Under the pieces are notes generated by a model, which worked only from the letters and a program-made list of their open reading frames with translations, was not told the origin of the DNA and did no database searches. Below are positions 25,628 to 34,969 of a DNA stretch of 56,689 bases, piece after piece (position 1 is the first letter of the stretch; each line of letters opens with the position of its first letter). Origin of the DNA: Oscillospiraceae bacterium (lineage in GTDB: Bacteria; Bacillota; Clostridia; Oscillospirales; Oscillospiraceae); contig CADCKQ010000010.1 in assembly GCA_902802045.1 (NCBI GenBank), positions 1 to 56,689 on the forward strand, in the 5' to 3' direction. The position numbers and the translations under genes are program-made.

Positions 25628-26497
25628 ATGCTGAAGACTTACAACGAAATCTATCTTTCGGCCAGAAACGCCCTCCGCCAGGGGGGTGTGGAAGCTTATG
25701 CCCTTGAGGCAAAGATACTTGTCGCTTCAGCAGCGGGCAAAACTACAGGAAGGCTTTTGCGGGATTTAAATCTCTATACCTCCGAAGAATGCGCTCTGAA
25801 GACTGAAGAATATGTCAATCGCCGTCTTGCAGGGGAACCTGTCGCTTATATTACAAGATCGTGGGAGTTTTACGGTCTTCCGATGTATGTGACTTCCGAT
25901 GTCCTTATCCCGAGAATAGATACCGAGGTCCTTATAGACGCCGCAAAAGATCTGCTTCTCGGAAGGAAAATGAACGCAAAAGTTCTGGATCTGTGCTGCG
26001 GGAGCGGATGCATAGCATGTGCTGTAGGTCATGAATTTCCCGCGACAACGGTGTTTGCTGTCGATAACAGCCCTAGCGCTCTCCAGGTCTGCAGAAAGAA
26101 TATTGCTGATAACCGAATGCAGAATCATATATTCACAATGCAGGCAGATGCTCTCGGTTTCCCCCCTGTGAGCTTGAATTCCTTTGATCTCATCTTATGC
26201 AATCCGCCATATGTTCCTACGGAGGAGATCAAGACTCTGGACATTTCTGTCAGAAATTTTGAGCCTCTGTCTGCCCTCGACGGCGGAGAAGACGGACTGA
26301 AATTCTACAGAGCTGTACTCAAGTACTGGAAGTCTGTCTTGCGTCCCGGCGGGCATATCATGTTCGAGGTCGGCGAAGACCAGGCTCAGAAAGTATGGAA
26401 TCTTATGGAGAAGGAAGGCTTCTTCAATATGTACACGAGGACCGATACATTGCACGTGGAGCGTGTAGTTGTGGGCAAGCTCGGAAACGAGTTTTAA
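25628..26497 (+). CDS. prmC: Release factor glutamine methyltransferase
   Basis: 289 residues. N-terminal helical PrmC domain; SAM-binding LDLCCGSGCIACAVG and catalytic NPPY at LILCNPPYVP, the signature for methylating the GGQ glutamine of release factors. Second family marker SALDGGEDGL present. Located between DUF1385 and recA. Confidence 0.93.
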   Translation: MLKTYNEIYLSARNALRQGGVEAYALEAKILVASAAGKTTGRLLRDLNLYTSEECALKTEEYVNRRLAGEPVAYITRSWEFYGLPMYVTSDVLIPRIDTEVLIDAAKDLLLGRKMNAKVLDLCCGSGCIACAVGHEFPATTVFAVDNSPSALQVCRKNIADNRMQNHIFTMQADALGFPPVSLNSFDLILCNPPYVPTEEIKTLDISVRNFEPLSALDGGEDGLKFYRAVLKYWKSVLRPGGHIMFEVGEDQAQKVWNLMEKEGFFNMYTRTDTLHVERVVVGKLGNEF

Positions 26498-26527
26498 TGC
26501 AGTAAAAACAATAAGGAGATAAAAACT

Positions 26528-27631
26528 ATGGCAGAAAAGAAAAAGGCAGCTATTACTGTCCCCGGGCAGGCAAGCGATAAGAAGAAGGCGTTGGAAACAG
26601 CCTTAAGCCAGATAGAGAAAAATTACGGCAAAGGCGCCATTATGCGCCTCGGTGATGATATTCCCGTTAATGTCGCCGCGCTTTCCACCGGTTCTCTCTC
26701 ACTTGACCTTGCGCTCGGTATCGGCGGAATTCCCAAGGGCAGGATCATCGAGATCTTCGGGCCTGAAGCTTCAGGCAAAACTACTCTCGCTCTTCATGTC
26801 GTTGCCTCTGCCCAGAAAGAAGGCGGAGAGGCAGCTTATATAGATGTTGAGCACGCTCTCGAGCCTGCATATGCCAAGGCGCTTGGCGTTGATATTGACA
26901 GTCTTCTCATCTCTCAACCTGATACAGGCGAGCAGGCGCTCGACATAGCCGAATCCTTGGTGAGGTCCGGAGCTGTTGATGTCATTGTCATTGACTCTGT
27001 TGCCGCTCTCATCCCAAGAGCCGAGCTCGAGGGTGAAGTCGGCGATACAGTAGTCGGAGCACTGGCCAGGCTCATGTCACAGGCCATGAGAAGACTTGCC
27101 GGCGCCATTTCCAAAAACGGTGCAACGGTAATATTCATAAACCAGCTGAGGCAGAAGATTGGTGTCATGTACGGCAATCCCGAGACCACTCCCGGCGGAC
27201 TTGCGCTCAAGTATTATTCATCTGTCAGAATAGATGTAAGACGTGTCGAGACCCTCAAAGGACCAAACGGCCCCATAGGAAACAGAACCAAAGCCAAGGT
27301 CATAAAGAACAAGGTCGCCCCTCCCTTCAAAGAGGCGGAATTTGATATCATATACGGTAAGGGAATATCCTATATCGGCGAAGTGGTCGACCTCGGTGTT
27401 AAGCTCGAAATCATTGAAAAGTCAGGCGCCTGGTTCACATGCGACGGTCAGCGTCTGCAGGGCAAGGATTCCGTAAAGGCATACCTCGAAGAAAATCCGG
27501 AGGTCTGCCAGAAGATCGCAGATCAGATAATGGAGAGGCGTGAGGAGTTATTGAATCCTGCCATACACAAGAGCGCTCCAATGACGAAAACAAAGGCTGT
27601 TGAAGTCTCGGCAGACGATTTTGAAGAATGA
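26528..27631 (+). CDS. recA: Recombinase RecA
   Basis: 367 residues. Walker [31 protein letters not shown], loop 2 region [21 protein letters not shown] and the KNKVAPPFK segment are all intact. Good SD (AAGGAG) before ATG 26528. DNA strand exchange and LexA co-protease. No LexA/SOS box was recognised in the 30-bp gap upstream; it appears to be read from the upstream block. Overlaps recX by four bases. Confidence 0.98.
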   Translation: MAEKKKAAITVPGQASDKKKALETALSQIEKNYGKGAIMRLGDDIPVNVAALSTGSLSLDLALGIGGIPKGRIIEIFGPEASGKTTLALHVVASAQKEGGEAAYIDVEHALEPAYAKALGVDIDSLLISQPDTGEQALDIAESLVRSGAVDVIVIDSVAALIPRAELEGEVGDTVVGALARLMSQAMRRLAGAISKNGATVIFINQLRQKIGVMYGNPETTPGGLALKYYSSVRIDVRRVETLKGPNGPIGNRTKAKVIKNKVAPPFKEAEFDIIYGKGISYIGEVVDLGVKLEIIEKSGAWFTCDGQRLQGKDSVKAYLEENPEVCQKIADQIMERREELLNPAIHKSAPMTKTKAVEVSADDFEE

Positions 27632-28239
27632 CAGTATTAAGCTTAAAGCTTAATGACCCTTCCCATTATACAGTCACATTCGATAACGGCGCTCAGGTGC
27701 GCTCAACCCTGAACGCCGTTACGGATTGTCGGATCTCTGAGGGAAAATGCCTCAGTCAGGATGAATACGACGGTTTTGTCTATGCATCAGAGCGCAGCAT
27801 GTGTATGGAACATGCTGTGAGGCTTCTTAGTCTCAGGCCCATGTCCAGAAAAGAGCTCGCAAAAAAGCTTACAGAAAAAGGCGAAGACCGGGGCATATCC
27901 GAGAATGTGTCGGAAAGAATGGCGGAGCTCGGGCTGATAGATGAGCTGAGTTATTCGGGAGCTGTTGTAAGACACTACGCTGAAAAAGGCTTCGGCAGAT
28001 CGCGGATCATTTCCGAGCTTATCCGAAGAGGCATACCTCGCGATCTTTTTGAGGAAGCCTTAGAGGAAATGCCTGACCAGGAAGATAAAATTGATTCCTT
28101 TATCCGCAAAAGACTCACGGATCCCGGTGACAGAAAAGAAATCAAAAAAATCTCCGATGCTCTCTTCCGCAAAGGCTATTCATGGTCTGAGATAAGAGCG
28201 GCTTTTGAGCGTGTCGGTGAAGATCTGAATGAATACTGA
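27628..28239 (+). CDS. recX: Regulatory protein RecX
   Basis: 203 residues; three-helix RecX repeats such as [19 protein letters not shown] and [20 protein letters not shown]. Modulates RecA filaments. ATGA overlap with recA couples their translation, the usual recA-recX arrangement. Confidence 0.9.
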   Translation: MTVLSLKLNDPSHYTVTFDNGAQVRSTLNAVTDCRISEGKCLSQDEYDGFVYASERSMCMEHAVRLLSLRPMSRKELAKKLTEKGEDRGISENVSERMAELGLIDELSYSGAVVRHYAEKGFGRSRIISELIRRGIPRDLFEEALEEMPDQEDKIDSFIRKRLTDPGDRKEIKKISDALFRKGYSWSEIRAAFERVGEDLNEY

Positions 28240-29563
28240 AATGACTCCTAAATTTGCACTCATATCGCTCGGCTGCGCTAAGAATCTCGTAAACAGCGAG
28301 CAGATGCTGTATCTTCTCACTGAAGCCGGATATGAACCCGTTTCCGAGCCCGGAGACGCTGACTTTGCCGTAATCAATACCTGCGGTTTTATTGATGCCG
28401 CAAAAAGTGAAGCTATAGACACCATACTGGAAACATCGAAGCTGAAAATAAACGATCCCGATTATAAGATAATCGTAACGGGCTGTCTTTCCGAAAGATA
28501 CAAAGATTCCATTCACTCTGAACTTCCTGAAATAGACGGTCTGCTTGGAGTCGGCAGCTTCGGAAAAATAGCCGAGTGCGCAGAAGCGGTTCTCTCGGGC
28601 AGTTTTTATTCCTCTTTTGAAAACAGCAGCGCTCCTGTAGACGAGATCCCCAGAGTCCTTACAACCGGTCCCTCCTGGGCTTATCTTAGGATTGCGGAGG
28701 GCTGTGACAATTTCTGCAGTTTCTGCGCCATACCGTATATACGGGGCAGATACCGGTCCAGAAAGATGGAGAATATAATCGAAGAGGCTGAAGATCTTGC
28801 AGATCACGGAGCAAAAGAGCTGATCGTAATCGCCCAGGATATCACCCGTTACGGGACAGATCTCTACGGAAGACACATGCTCACCGAACTGATCAGAAAG
28901 CTCTCAGACATTCCCGGGATCGTATGGATAAGGCTGCACTATCTCTACCCCGATCAGTTTGACGATGAGCTTATCGGAGAAATAGCTTCAAATCCGAAAG
29001 TATGCAAATATCTGGATATACCGATACAGCACATAAACAACGGTATACTGAAGAGGATGAATCGCCGCGGAAGCGGTGATGAAATAAGATCGCTTTTTAA
29101 AAAACTGAGAGAGCGGATTCCCGAACTGGTTCTGAGAACGAGCCTCATTACGGGACTCCCCGGAGAGGGAGAAACGGAGTTTGAAGAGCTTTGCAGTTTT
29201 CTCAAGGAAGCGAAAATAGAGCGCGCAGGCGTATTTCCTTTCTCTCCGGAAGAAGGTACCCCCGCTGCTGCTATGGAGCACTGCAGCGAAGATGAAGCCC
29301 GCAGACGTGCTGATCTCATTATGCAGCTTCAGGCACCGATCATGGATGACTTCTGCAATTCATTTATAGGGAAGACCATCGATGTGCTGACCGAATTCTA
29401 TGATGAAGAAAGCGGATACATGGTCGGGCGCAGCTATGCTGACTCACCGGATATAGACGGAGAAGTATGCTTTACCGGCAGCGCATCTGAAGGAACTTTT
29501 GTGAAAGTTTACATAACTGAAACGGTAGATGGTATCCTTTACGGAGAAGAGGCAGATACATGA
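28229..29563 (+). CDS. rimO: Ribosomal protein S12 methylthiotransferase RimO
   Basis: 444 residues. N-terminal UPF0004 domain (ALISLGCAKNLVNSEQM), radical SAM cluster CDNFCSFC with following AIPYIRGRYRS, and a C-terminal TRAM-like region. Adds a methylthio group to S12 Asp88. Starts within the last codons of recX; an ATG four codons later (28241) is an alternative start. Confidence 0.95.
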   Translation: MNTEMTPKFALISLGCAKNLVNSEQMLYLLTEAGYEPVSEPGDADFAVINTCGFIDAAKSEAIDTILETSKLKINDPDYKIIVTGCLSERYKDSIHSELPEIDGLLGVGSFGKIAECAEAVLSGSFYSSFENSSAPVDEIPRVLTTGPSWAYLRIAEGCDNFCSFCAIPYIRGRYRSRKMENIIEEAEDLADHGAKELIVIAQDITRYGTDLYGRHMLTELIRKLSDIPGIVWIRLHYLYPDQFDDELIGEIASNPKVCKYLDIPIQHINNGILKRMNRRGSGDEIRSLFKKLRERIPELVLRTSLITGLPGEGETEFEELCSFLKEAKIERAGVFPFSPEEGTPAAAMEHCSEDEARRRADLIMQLQAPIMDDFCNSFIGKTIDVLTEFYDEESGYMVGRSYADSPDIDGEVCFTGSASEGTFVKVYITETVDGILYGEEADT

Positions 29564-30096
29564 AGAGTCTGAATACTACAGCAAACAAACTCACAATGCT
29601 CAGAATCCTGATGATTCCCATCTTTATGGTCCTTCTTTACGGTGGAAAAGGCACCGCGGCTCTTATGGTTTACATAATTGCTTGCCTTACGGATGCCCTT
29701 GACGGATATATTGCCCGTCACTATGACCAAGTCACCGATTTCGGCAAACTCGTGGACCCGCTTGCAGATAAAGTTCTTGTTATGGCCGCCCTATGTATTT
29801 ATGTCGAGACCGGAAAAATGCCTGGCTGGGCACTTGCTGTCGTTATTTTGAGAGAATTTGCCGTATCCGGACTTCGCATGATAGCCCTTGAAAAAGGGAA
29901 GGTGATAGCTGCTGCAAGATCCGGAAAAATTAAAACCGGTGTCACCATGGTATCCATATGTATTATGATGATTTCAGATAAGCTCTTTCCGGGCAAAGGT
30001 GATCTGAGTGACATTATCTGTGTCATACTAATCCTAATCGTAACGGTCATATCCGGTATAGATTATTTCTATACAAACAGAAAACTGATTAATTAA
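29560..30096 (+). CDS. pgsA: CDP-diacylglycerol-glycerol-3-phosphate 3-phosphatidyltransferase
   Basis: 178-residue membrane protein with the CDP-alcohol phosphotransferase motif spread over DALDGYIARHYDQVTDFG and the following KLVDPLADK (D-x2-DG-x2-AR-x8-G-x3-D-x3-D). First committed step to phosphatidylglycerol and cardiolipin. Four-base overlap with rimO (ATGA). Confidence 0.93.
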   Translation: MKSLNTTANKLTMLRILMIPIFMVLLYGGKGTAALMVYIIACLTDALDGYIARHYDQVTDFGKLVDPLADKVLVMAALCIYVETGKMPGWALAVVILREFAVSGLRMIALEKGKVIAAARSGKIKTGVTMVSICIMMISDKLFPGKGDLSDIICVILILIVTVISGIDYFYTNRKLIN

Positions 30097-30119
30097 ATTC
30101 TCCAGGAGAGGTGTTTGTC

Positions 30120-31577
30120 ATGTATTTGTATAACAGCGCAACCAGAAAAAAAAGTGAATTTGTTCCGAACGATCCGAAGCTTGTAAAGATGTACACCTGC
30201 GGTCCCACAGTCTACCACTATGCTCATATAGGCAACCTGAGATCCTATATTATGGAGGATATACTTGAAAAGTACCTCAGGTATACGGGATACAATGTCA
30301 AGCGCGTTATGAACATTACCGACGTAGGGCATCTTACTTCCGATGCCGACGAAGGCGAAGACAAGATGGTCAAAGGCGCAAAAAGAGAACACAAATCCGT
30401 TATGGAGATCGCTAAATTCTATACGGATGCTTTCTTCGATGACTGCAACAAGCTTTGCATCAAAAGACCTGATGTAGTGGAGCCTGCCACCAATCTCATT
30501 GACGATTATATAAAAATAATCACAAAGCTCCTGGATACGGGCTATGCATATCATGCAGGCGGCAATATCTATTTTGATACTTCAAAGCTTGAAAAGTATT
30601 ACATCTTCAACGATTTCAATGAAGAGGATCTTGCCGTTGGAGTCCGTGAAGGCGTAGAAGAGGACCTTAACAAACGCAATAAAAACGACTTTGTACTATG
30701 GTTTACAAAATCTAAATTCGAAGAGCAGGCCCTGAAGTGGGATTCCCCGTGGGGAACAGGCTACCCCGGCTGGCATATAGAGTGCTCCGGTATAGCCATG
30801 AAGCACCTCGGAGAAAACGTGGATATCCACTGCGGCGGGATAGACAATGCATTTCCGCACCACACGAACGAAATTGCACAGTCTGAAGCATTTCTCGGCC
30901 ACCACTGGTGCAACTGGTGGATGCACGTACTGCATCTCAACACAGCCGACGGAAAGATGAGCAAATCCAAGGGCGAATTTCTTACAGTCTCGCTGCTCGA
31001 GCAAAAGGGATATGATCCCTTGGCATACAGATTTTTCTGCCTTCAGAGCCACTACCGCAAGATCCTCGTATTTACCTGGGAAAACCTCGACAATGCCCAA
31101 CTGGCCTATAACAAGCTGATCGCCAGGATCGCAGCCCTCAAACCAGGAGACGGTGAGATCGATACGGAAGCTGTCGAAAAGCTGCGTGAGAAGTTCAAAG
31201 CTGGCCTTGACAATGACCTCAACACTTCCCTCGCGGTAACTGCAGTTTATGATGTTTTCAAATACAATACAAATGACGCTACGAAACTGTATGCAATAGG
31301 CGACTTTGACAAAGTGCTGTCTCTCAAACTTCTTGAGAAGGCAGCGGTAAAACGTGAAGAACTGAAAAAGGAAGCTGAAGCTGCCAAAGTCAGCACATTT
31401 ACGGTCATTTCGGAGTCCGGTGAGGAAGATCCGGCTGTTTCTGCCAAGATCATGGCTCGCCAGGAAGCCAAAAAAGCCAAAAACTACCAGCTTGCCGATC
31501 AGATAAGGAATGAACTAAAATCGGAAGGAATAGAGGTCACGGATATCCCCAACGGGGCGAAATGGAAGAGGATATAA
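30120..31577 (+). CDS. cysS: Cysteinyl-tRNA synthetase
   Basis: 485 residues from ATG 30120, which has AGGAGAGG eight bases upstream; a GTG three codons earlier is inside that ribosome site. Class I motifs: HIGN (HIGH equivalent) in YAHIGNLRSY and KMSKSK in TADGKMSKSKGEF; zinc ligands in MYTCGPTVY, HIECSG and HHTNEIAQ. Full length. Confidence 0.97.
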   Translation: MYLYNSATRKKSEFVPNDPKLVKMYTCGPTVYHYAHIGNLRSYIMEDILEKYLRYTGYNVKRVMNITDVGHLTSDADEGEDKMVKGAKREHKSVMEIAKFYTDAFFDDCNKLCIKRPDVVEPATNLIDDYIKIITKLLDTGYAYHAGGNIYFDTSKLEKYYIFNDFNEEDLAVGVREGVEEDLNKRNKNDFVLWFTKSKFEEQALKWDSPWGTGYPGWHIECSGIAMKHLGENVDIHCGGIDNAFPHHTNEIAQSEAFLGHHWCNWWMHVLHLNTADGKMSKSKGEFLTVSLLEQKGYDPLAYRFFCLQSHYRKILVFTWENLDNAQLAYNKLIARIAALKPGDGEIDTEAVEKLREKFKAGLDNDLNTSLAVTAVYDVFKYNTNDATKLYAIGDFDKVLSLKLLEKAAVKREELKKEAEAAKVSTFTVISESGEEDPAVSAKIMARQEAKKAKNYQLADQIRNELKSEGIEVTDIPNGAKWKRI

Positions 31578-31578
31578 A

Positions 31579-33513
31579 ATGAAAGATCTGCATGAGCTTG
31601 CCTCAAAGTATATCCTGAAGGACGATATCTATCTTTTCAATACCGGAAATGCCGTTAACGCGTGGAAATTCTACGGGTGCACCTATATACCCGAAGAAGG
31701 TCTGCACAGATTTGTCGTATGGGCTCCCAACGCGAAAAGGGTGAGCCTTACAGGCGAGTTCAACGGCTGGAACAACGATGCCGACGTCATGACTCCCTAT
31801 CGGGAGGGCGGGGTCTGGTTTATCTTCAAAGAAGGCCTTTCCGACGGCATGAAATACAAGTTCTGCATAGACGGTGCAGACGGCAGAAGAGTGCTTAAGG
31901 CAGATCCCTTTGCCGCTTTTTCGGAAAACGGGAGCGAGACCGCTTCCATCATATGGTGCAACAACCCCTATACCTGGGGAGACGGCGAATATATTGAAAA
32001 GCGCCGGAGCCGCGATTTTCTCAAAGAGCCCATGTCCGTATATGAAATGCACTGCGGTTCCTGGAAGGACTTCGGCCAGGAGAAACCGATATATTCGTAT
32101 CTGGGCGAGCAGGCTTCCCAATACTGCAAAGAAATGCACTATACGCATGTAGAGATCATGCCGATCACGGAATTTCCTTTTGATGCCTCGTGGGGATATC
32201 AGGTAACCGGTTATTACTCCCCGACTTCAAGATACGGCAATCCCGAGGATTTCAAGTATTTTGTCGACTGCATGCACAGAAAAGGCATCGGAGTTATAAT
32301 GGACTGGGTTCCGGCCCATTTCCCAAAGGATGAGCACGGGCTGGCAAACTTCGACGGATCTCCCCAGTTTGAAAGCAAAGAAAAGCGCATGGCCGAGCAT
32401 CCGGAATGGGGTACGCTTATCTTTGACTATGAGAGCAGCCAGGTGAGGAGTTTTCTAATCTCATCCGCCTGCAAATTCTTCGAGGAATTCCACATAGACG
32501 GTATCAGGGTCGACGCCGTCAGTTCAATGCTCTATCTCAATTACGGCCGCAAGAACGGAAACTATACCCCCAACAAATTCGGAGGCAATACAAATCTCGG
32601 AGCAGTGGAGTTTTTAAGACAGCTTAATTCCTCCGTCCTGTCCCGTTACCCCGGTACCGTGACCATCGCCGAAGAGAGCACCGCTTTTCCGCTTGTAACT
32701 GCTCCTCCCGACGCAGGCGGACTCGGATTCTGTTTTAAATGGGATATGGGATTCATGCACGACACCATCGATTACATGTCATTGAACCCGTTCTTCAGAA
32801 GCAATAACCACAACAAGCTGACCTTCTCGATGATGTACGCCTTTTCCGAGAACTTTATCCTCGCGTATTCCCACGACGAGGTCGTACACGGGAAAGCCTC
32901 CATGATCAACAAGATGTACGGCACATATGAGGAGAAGTTTGCGGCACTGCGCACTCTGTACGGATACCAGTATGCCCACCCGGGTAAAAAGCATACCTTT
33001 ATGGGCAGCGAGTTCGGACAATTTATTGAGTGGAACTACAGGCAGCAGCTCGACTGGCTGCTTCTGGACTATCCTCTTCATAAGGCTATGCAGGAGTACA
33101 GCAGAGCGCTCAACAGCATATATGTCTCCTTCCCTGCCCTATACAGGATCGACAACTCCTGGGACGGCTTCAGGTGGCTCAACGTAAACGACAACATGCG
33201 CTCCTCCATTGCATTTTTGCGTACATCCGACACCGAAGGCAAAGGAAAATATCTCGTCTGCGTGTGCAATTTTACGACCGTAAGCTATGAAGGCTTTGTC
33301 ATAGGTCTGCCGCAGAAAGGCACTCTTACGGAAATACTCAACAGCGATGACACCGCTTTCGGCGGAACGGGAACTGAAACAGAAAAGACAATAGAAAGCC
33401 GCAAAGAGTCGTTTCTGGATATGGATTATTCGGCAGCGCTGACACTGCCCGCAAACTCCTGTATATACTATGAATATGAGGTAACTGCTGATGAATCAGA
33501 TACTGAAGACTGA
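31579..33513 (+). CDS. glgB: 1,4-alpha-glucan branching enzyme
   Basis: 644 residues, GH13 branching enzyme. CBM48 near the N-terminus (FVVWAPNAKRVSLTGEFNGW), catalytic nucleophile in DGIRVDAVSSMLY, acid/base Glu in VTIAEESTAFP and third carboxylate in SHDEVVHGK. Introduces alpha-1,6 branches in glycogen. Two bases after cysS; overlaps glgA by 23 bp. Confidence 0.95.
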   Translation: MKDLHELASKYILKDDIYLFNTGNAVNAWKFYGCTYIPEEGLHRFVVWAPNAKRVSLTGEFNGWNNDADVMTPYREGGVWFIFKEGLSDGMKYKFCIDGADGRRVLKADPFAAFSENGSETASIIWCNNPYTWGDGEYIEKRRSRDFLKEPMSVYEMHCGSWKDFGQEKPIYSYLGEQASQYCKEMHYTHVEIMPITEFPFDASWGYQVTGYYSPTSRYGNPEDFKYFVDCMHRKGIGVIMDWVPAHFPKDEHGLANFDGSPQFESKEKRMAEHPEWGTLIFDYESSQVRSFLISSACKFFEEFHIDGIRVDAVSSMLYLNYGRKNGNYTPNKFGGNTNLGAVEFLRQLNSSVLSRYPGTVTIAEESTAFPLVTAPPDAGGLGFCFKWDMGFMHDTIDYMSLNPFFRSNNHNKLTFSMMYAFSENFILAYSHDEVVHGKASMINKMYGTYEEKFAALRTLYGYQYAHPGKKHTFMGSEFGQFIEWNYRQQLDWLLLDYPLHKAMQEYSRALNSIYVSFPALYRIDNSWDGFRWLNVNDNMRSSIAFLRTSDTEGKGKYLVCVCNFTTVSYEGFVIGLPQKGTLTEILNSDDTAFGGTGTETEKTIESRKESFLDMDYSAALTLPANSCIYYEYEVTADESDTED

Positions 33514-34969
33514 ACTCGAAAAGAAAGGAAAACGTTATCTTCCCAAGATCCTGCTGGTCGCTTCGGAGTGTGCCCCTCTTGCAAAGACAGGCGGGTTGGC
33601 CGATGTTGTCGGAACACTTCCTAAATCTCTCAAAAAGCTCGGCATGGACGCCAGAGTCATTATCCCATACCACCGCATAATAAAAGACCGTTACCGCAGT
33701 CAGGTAGTACATATGTTCGATTTCTACTGCGATCTCGGCTGGCGCAGGGAATATGTCGGCATAGAAAAACTTGAGCTTGACGGAGTCATAATATATCTTG
33801 TGGACAATGAGGGGTATTTCGGCGATAAGATCTATCGCGGAGGCGACCCCGAGACACAGCAGTATGCATTTTTCACCAGGGCAGTGCTGGATGCCATACC
33901 CAATCTAGATTTCAAGCCTTCCGTTATACACTGCAACGACTGGCAGTCTGCCATGATCCCCATGCTTGCAAAAACACAGTATCCTGGGAGCATGCAGGAA
34001 GGTCTCAAATATCTGCTCACCATACACAATATCGCCTATCAGGGCAAATGCGGATTTGAATTCGTACAGGATCTGCTCAGAGTAGACAAAAAGTATTATA
34101 CTCCCGAGTTTATGGAGCTCGACGGATGCGCAAACTTTCTCAAGGCAGGCTGCGTATTTGCCGATGCGCTTAATACGGTCAGTCCATCCTATGCCGAGGA
34201 GATAAAGACCCCGTATTACAGCGAAGGCCTCGAAGGTATACTCAATGCCCGCTCCCACGAGCTGTTCGGAATCGTCAACGGCATAGACACCAAGGTCTTC
34301 AATCCTCACAGTGATCCTGTCATCCCGTCAAAATACGATAAGGGGCATATGAAAGGCAAAGCCTTCTGCAAGAAGGTCCTTCAGGAGCACATGGGACTTG
34401 ATGAGAGAGCCGATGTCCCGATAGTGTCCATGGTTACCCGCATGACTGAGCAGAAGGGCTTCGCTCTCGTCGAGAGGATGCTCGACGAGCTAATGATGTA
34501 CAACGATATGCAGTTCATGCTTTTAGGGTCCGGAGATTCCAATTTCGAATCCTTTATGCGCGGTGCAGAATCCAGATACAAGGGCAGAGTCTGCTCATAC
34601 ATAGGATACAACGACAATCTTGCCCACCTTATCTATGCAGGAAGCGATTTTTATCTCATGCCGTCCAGATTCGAGCCCTGCGGTATAAGCCAGATGCTCG
34701 CCATGAGATACGGTACTCTCCCGATCGTCAGAGAGACGGGCGGCCTCAAGGATACCGTCACTCCGTACAACAAATATACCGGCGAGGGAAACGGATTTTC
34801 TTTCACAAATTTCAATGCCCACGAAATGAGAGAATGTATCCTTGGCGCCTTGAATGTATACAGGGATAAAGAGGCCATGAATAAACTCATCTATTCTGCC
34901 ATGAGCACCGACTTCGGCTTCGAGCTCTCGGCTCTGGAATATGCAAAGCATTATATATGGCTGATATAA
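33491..34969 (+). CDS. glgA: Glycogen synthase (GT5)
   Basis: 492 residues. ADP-glucose-binding KTGGLADVVGTLPK near the N-terminus and the C-terminal SRFEPCGISQMLAM with RETGGLKDTV. Elongates alpha-1,4 glucan from ADP-glucose. Sits between glgB and the GH13 gene with overlaps on both sides; no glgC (ADP-glucose pyrophosphorylase) is in the window. Confidence 0.95.
   Translation: MNQILKTELEKKGKRYLPKILLVASECAPLAKTGGLADVVGTLPKSLKKLGMDARVIIPYHRIIKDRYRSQVVHMFDFYCDLGWRREYVGIEKLELDGVIIYLVDNEGYFGDKIYRGGDPETQQYAFFTRAVLDAIPNLDFKPSVIHCNDWQSAMIPMLAKTQYPGSMQEGLKYLLTIHNIAYQGKCGFEFVQDLLRVDKKYYTPEFMELDGCANFLKAGCVFADALNTVSPSYAEEIKTPYYSEGLEGILNARSHELFGIVNGIDTKVFNPHSDPVIPSKYDKGHMKGKAFCKKVLQEHMGLDERADVPIVSMVTRMTEQKGFALVERMLDELMMYNDMQFMLLGSGDSNFESFMRGAESRYKGRVCSYIGYNDNLAHLIYAGSDFYLMPSRFEPCGISQMLAMRYGTLPIVRETGGLKDTVTPYNKYTGEGNGFSFTNFNAHEMRECILGALNVYRDKEAMNKLIYSAMSTDFGFELSALEYAKHYIWLI

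Noticed and set aside
28229..28260. Frameshift between recX and rimO
   Set aside because: The 11-bp overlap is a normal operon junction; both proteins are full length.
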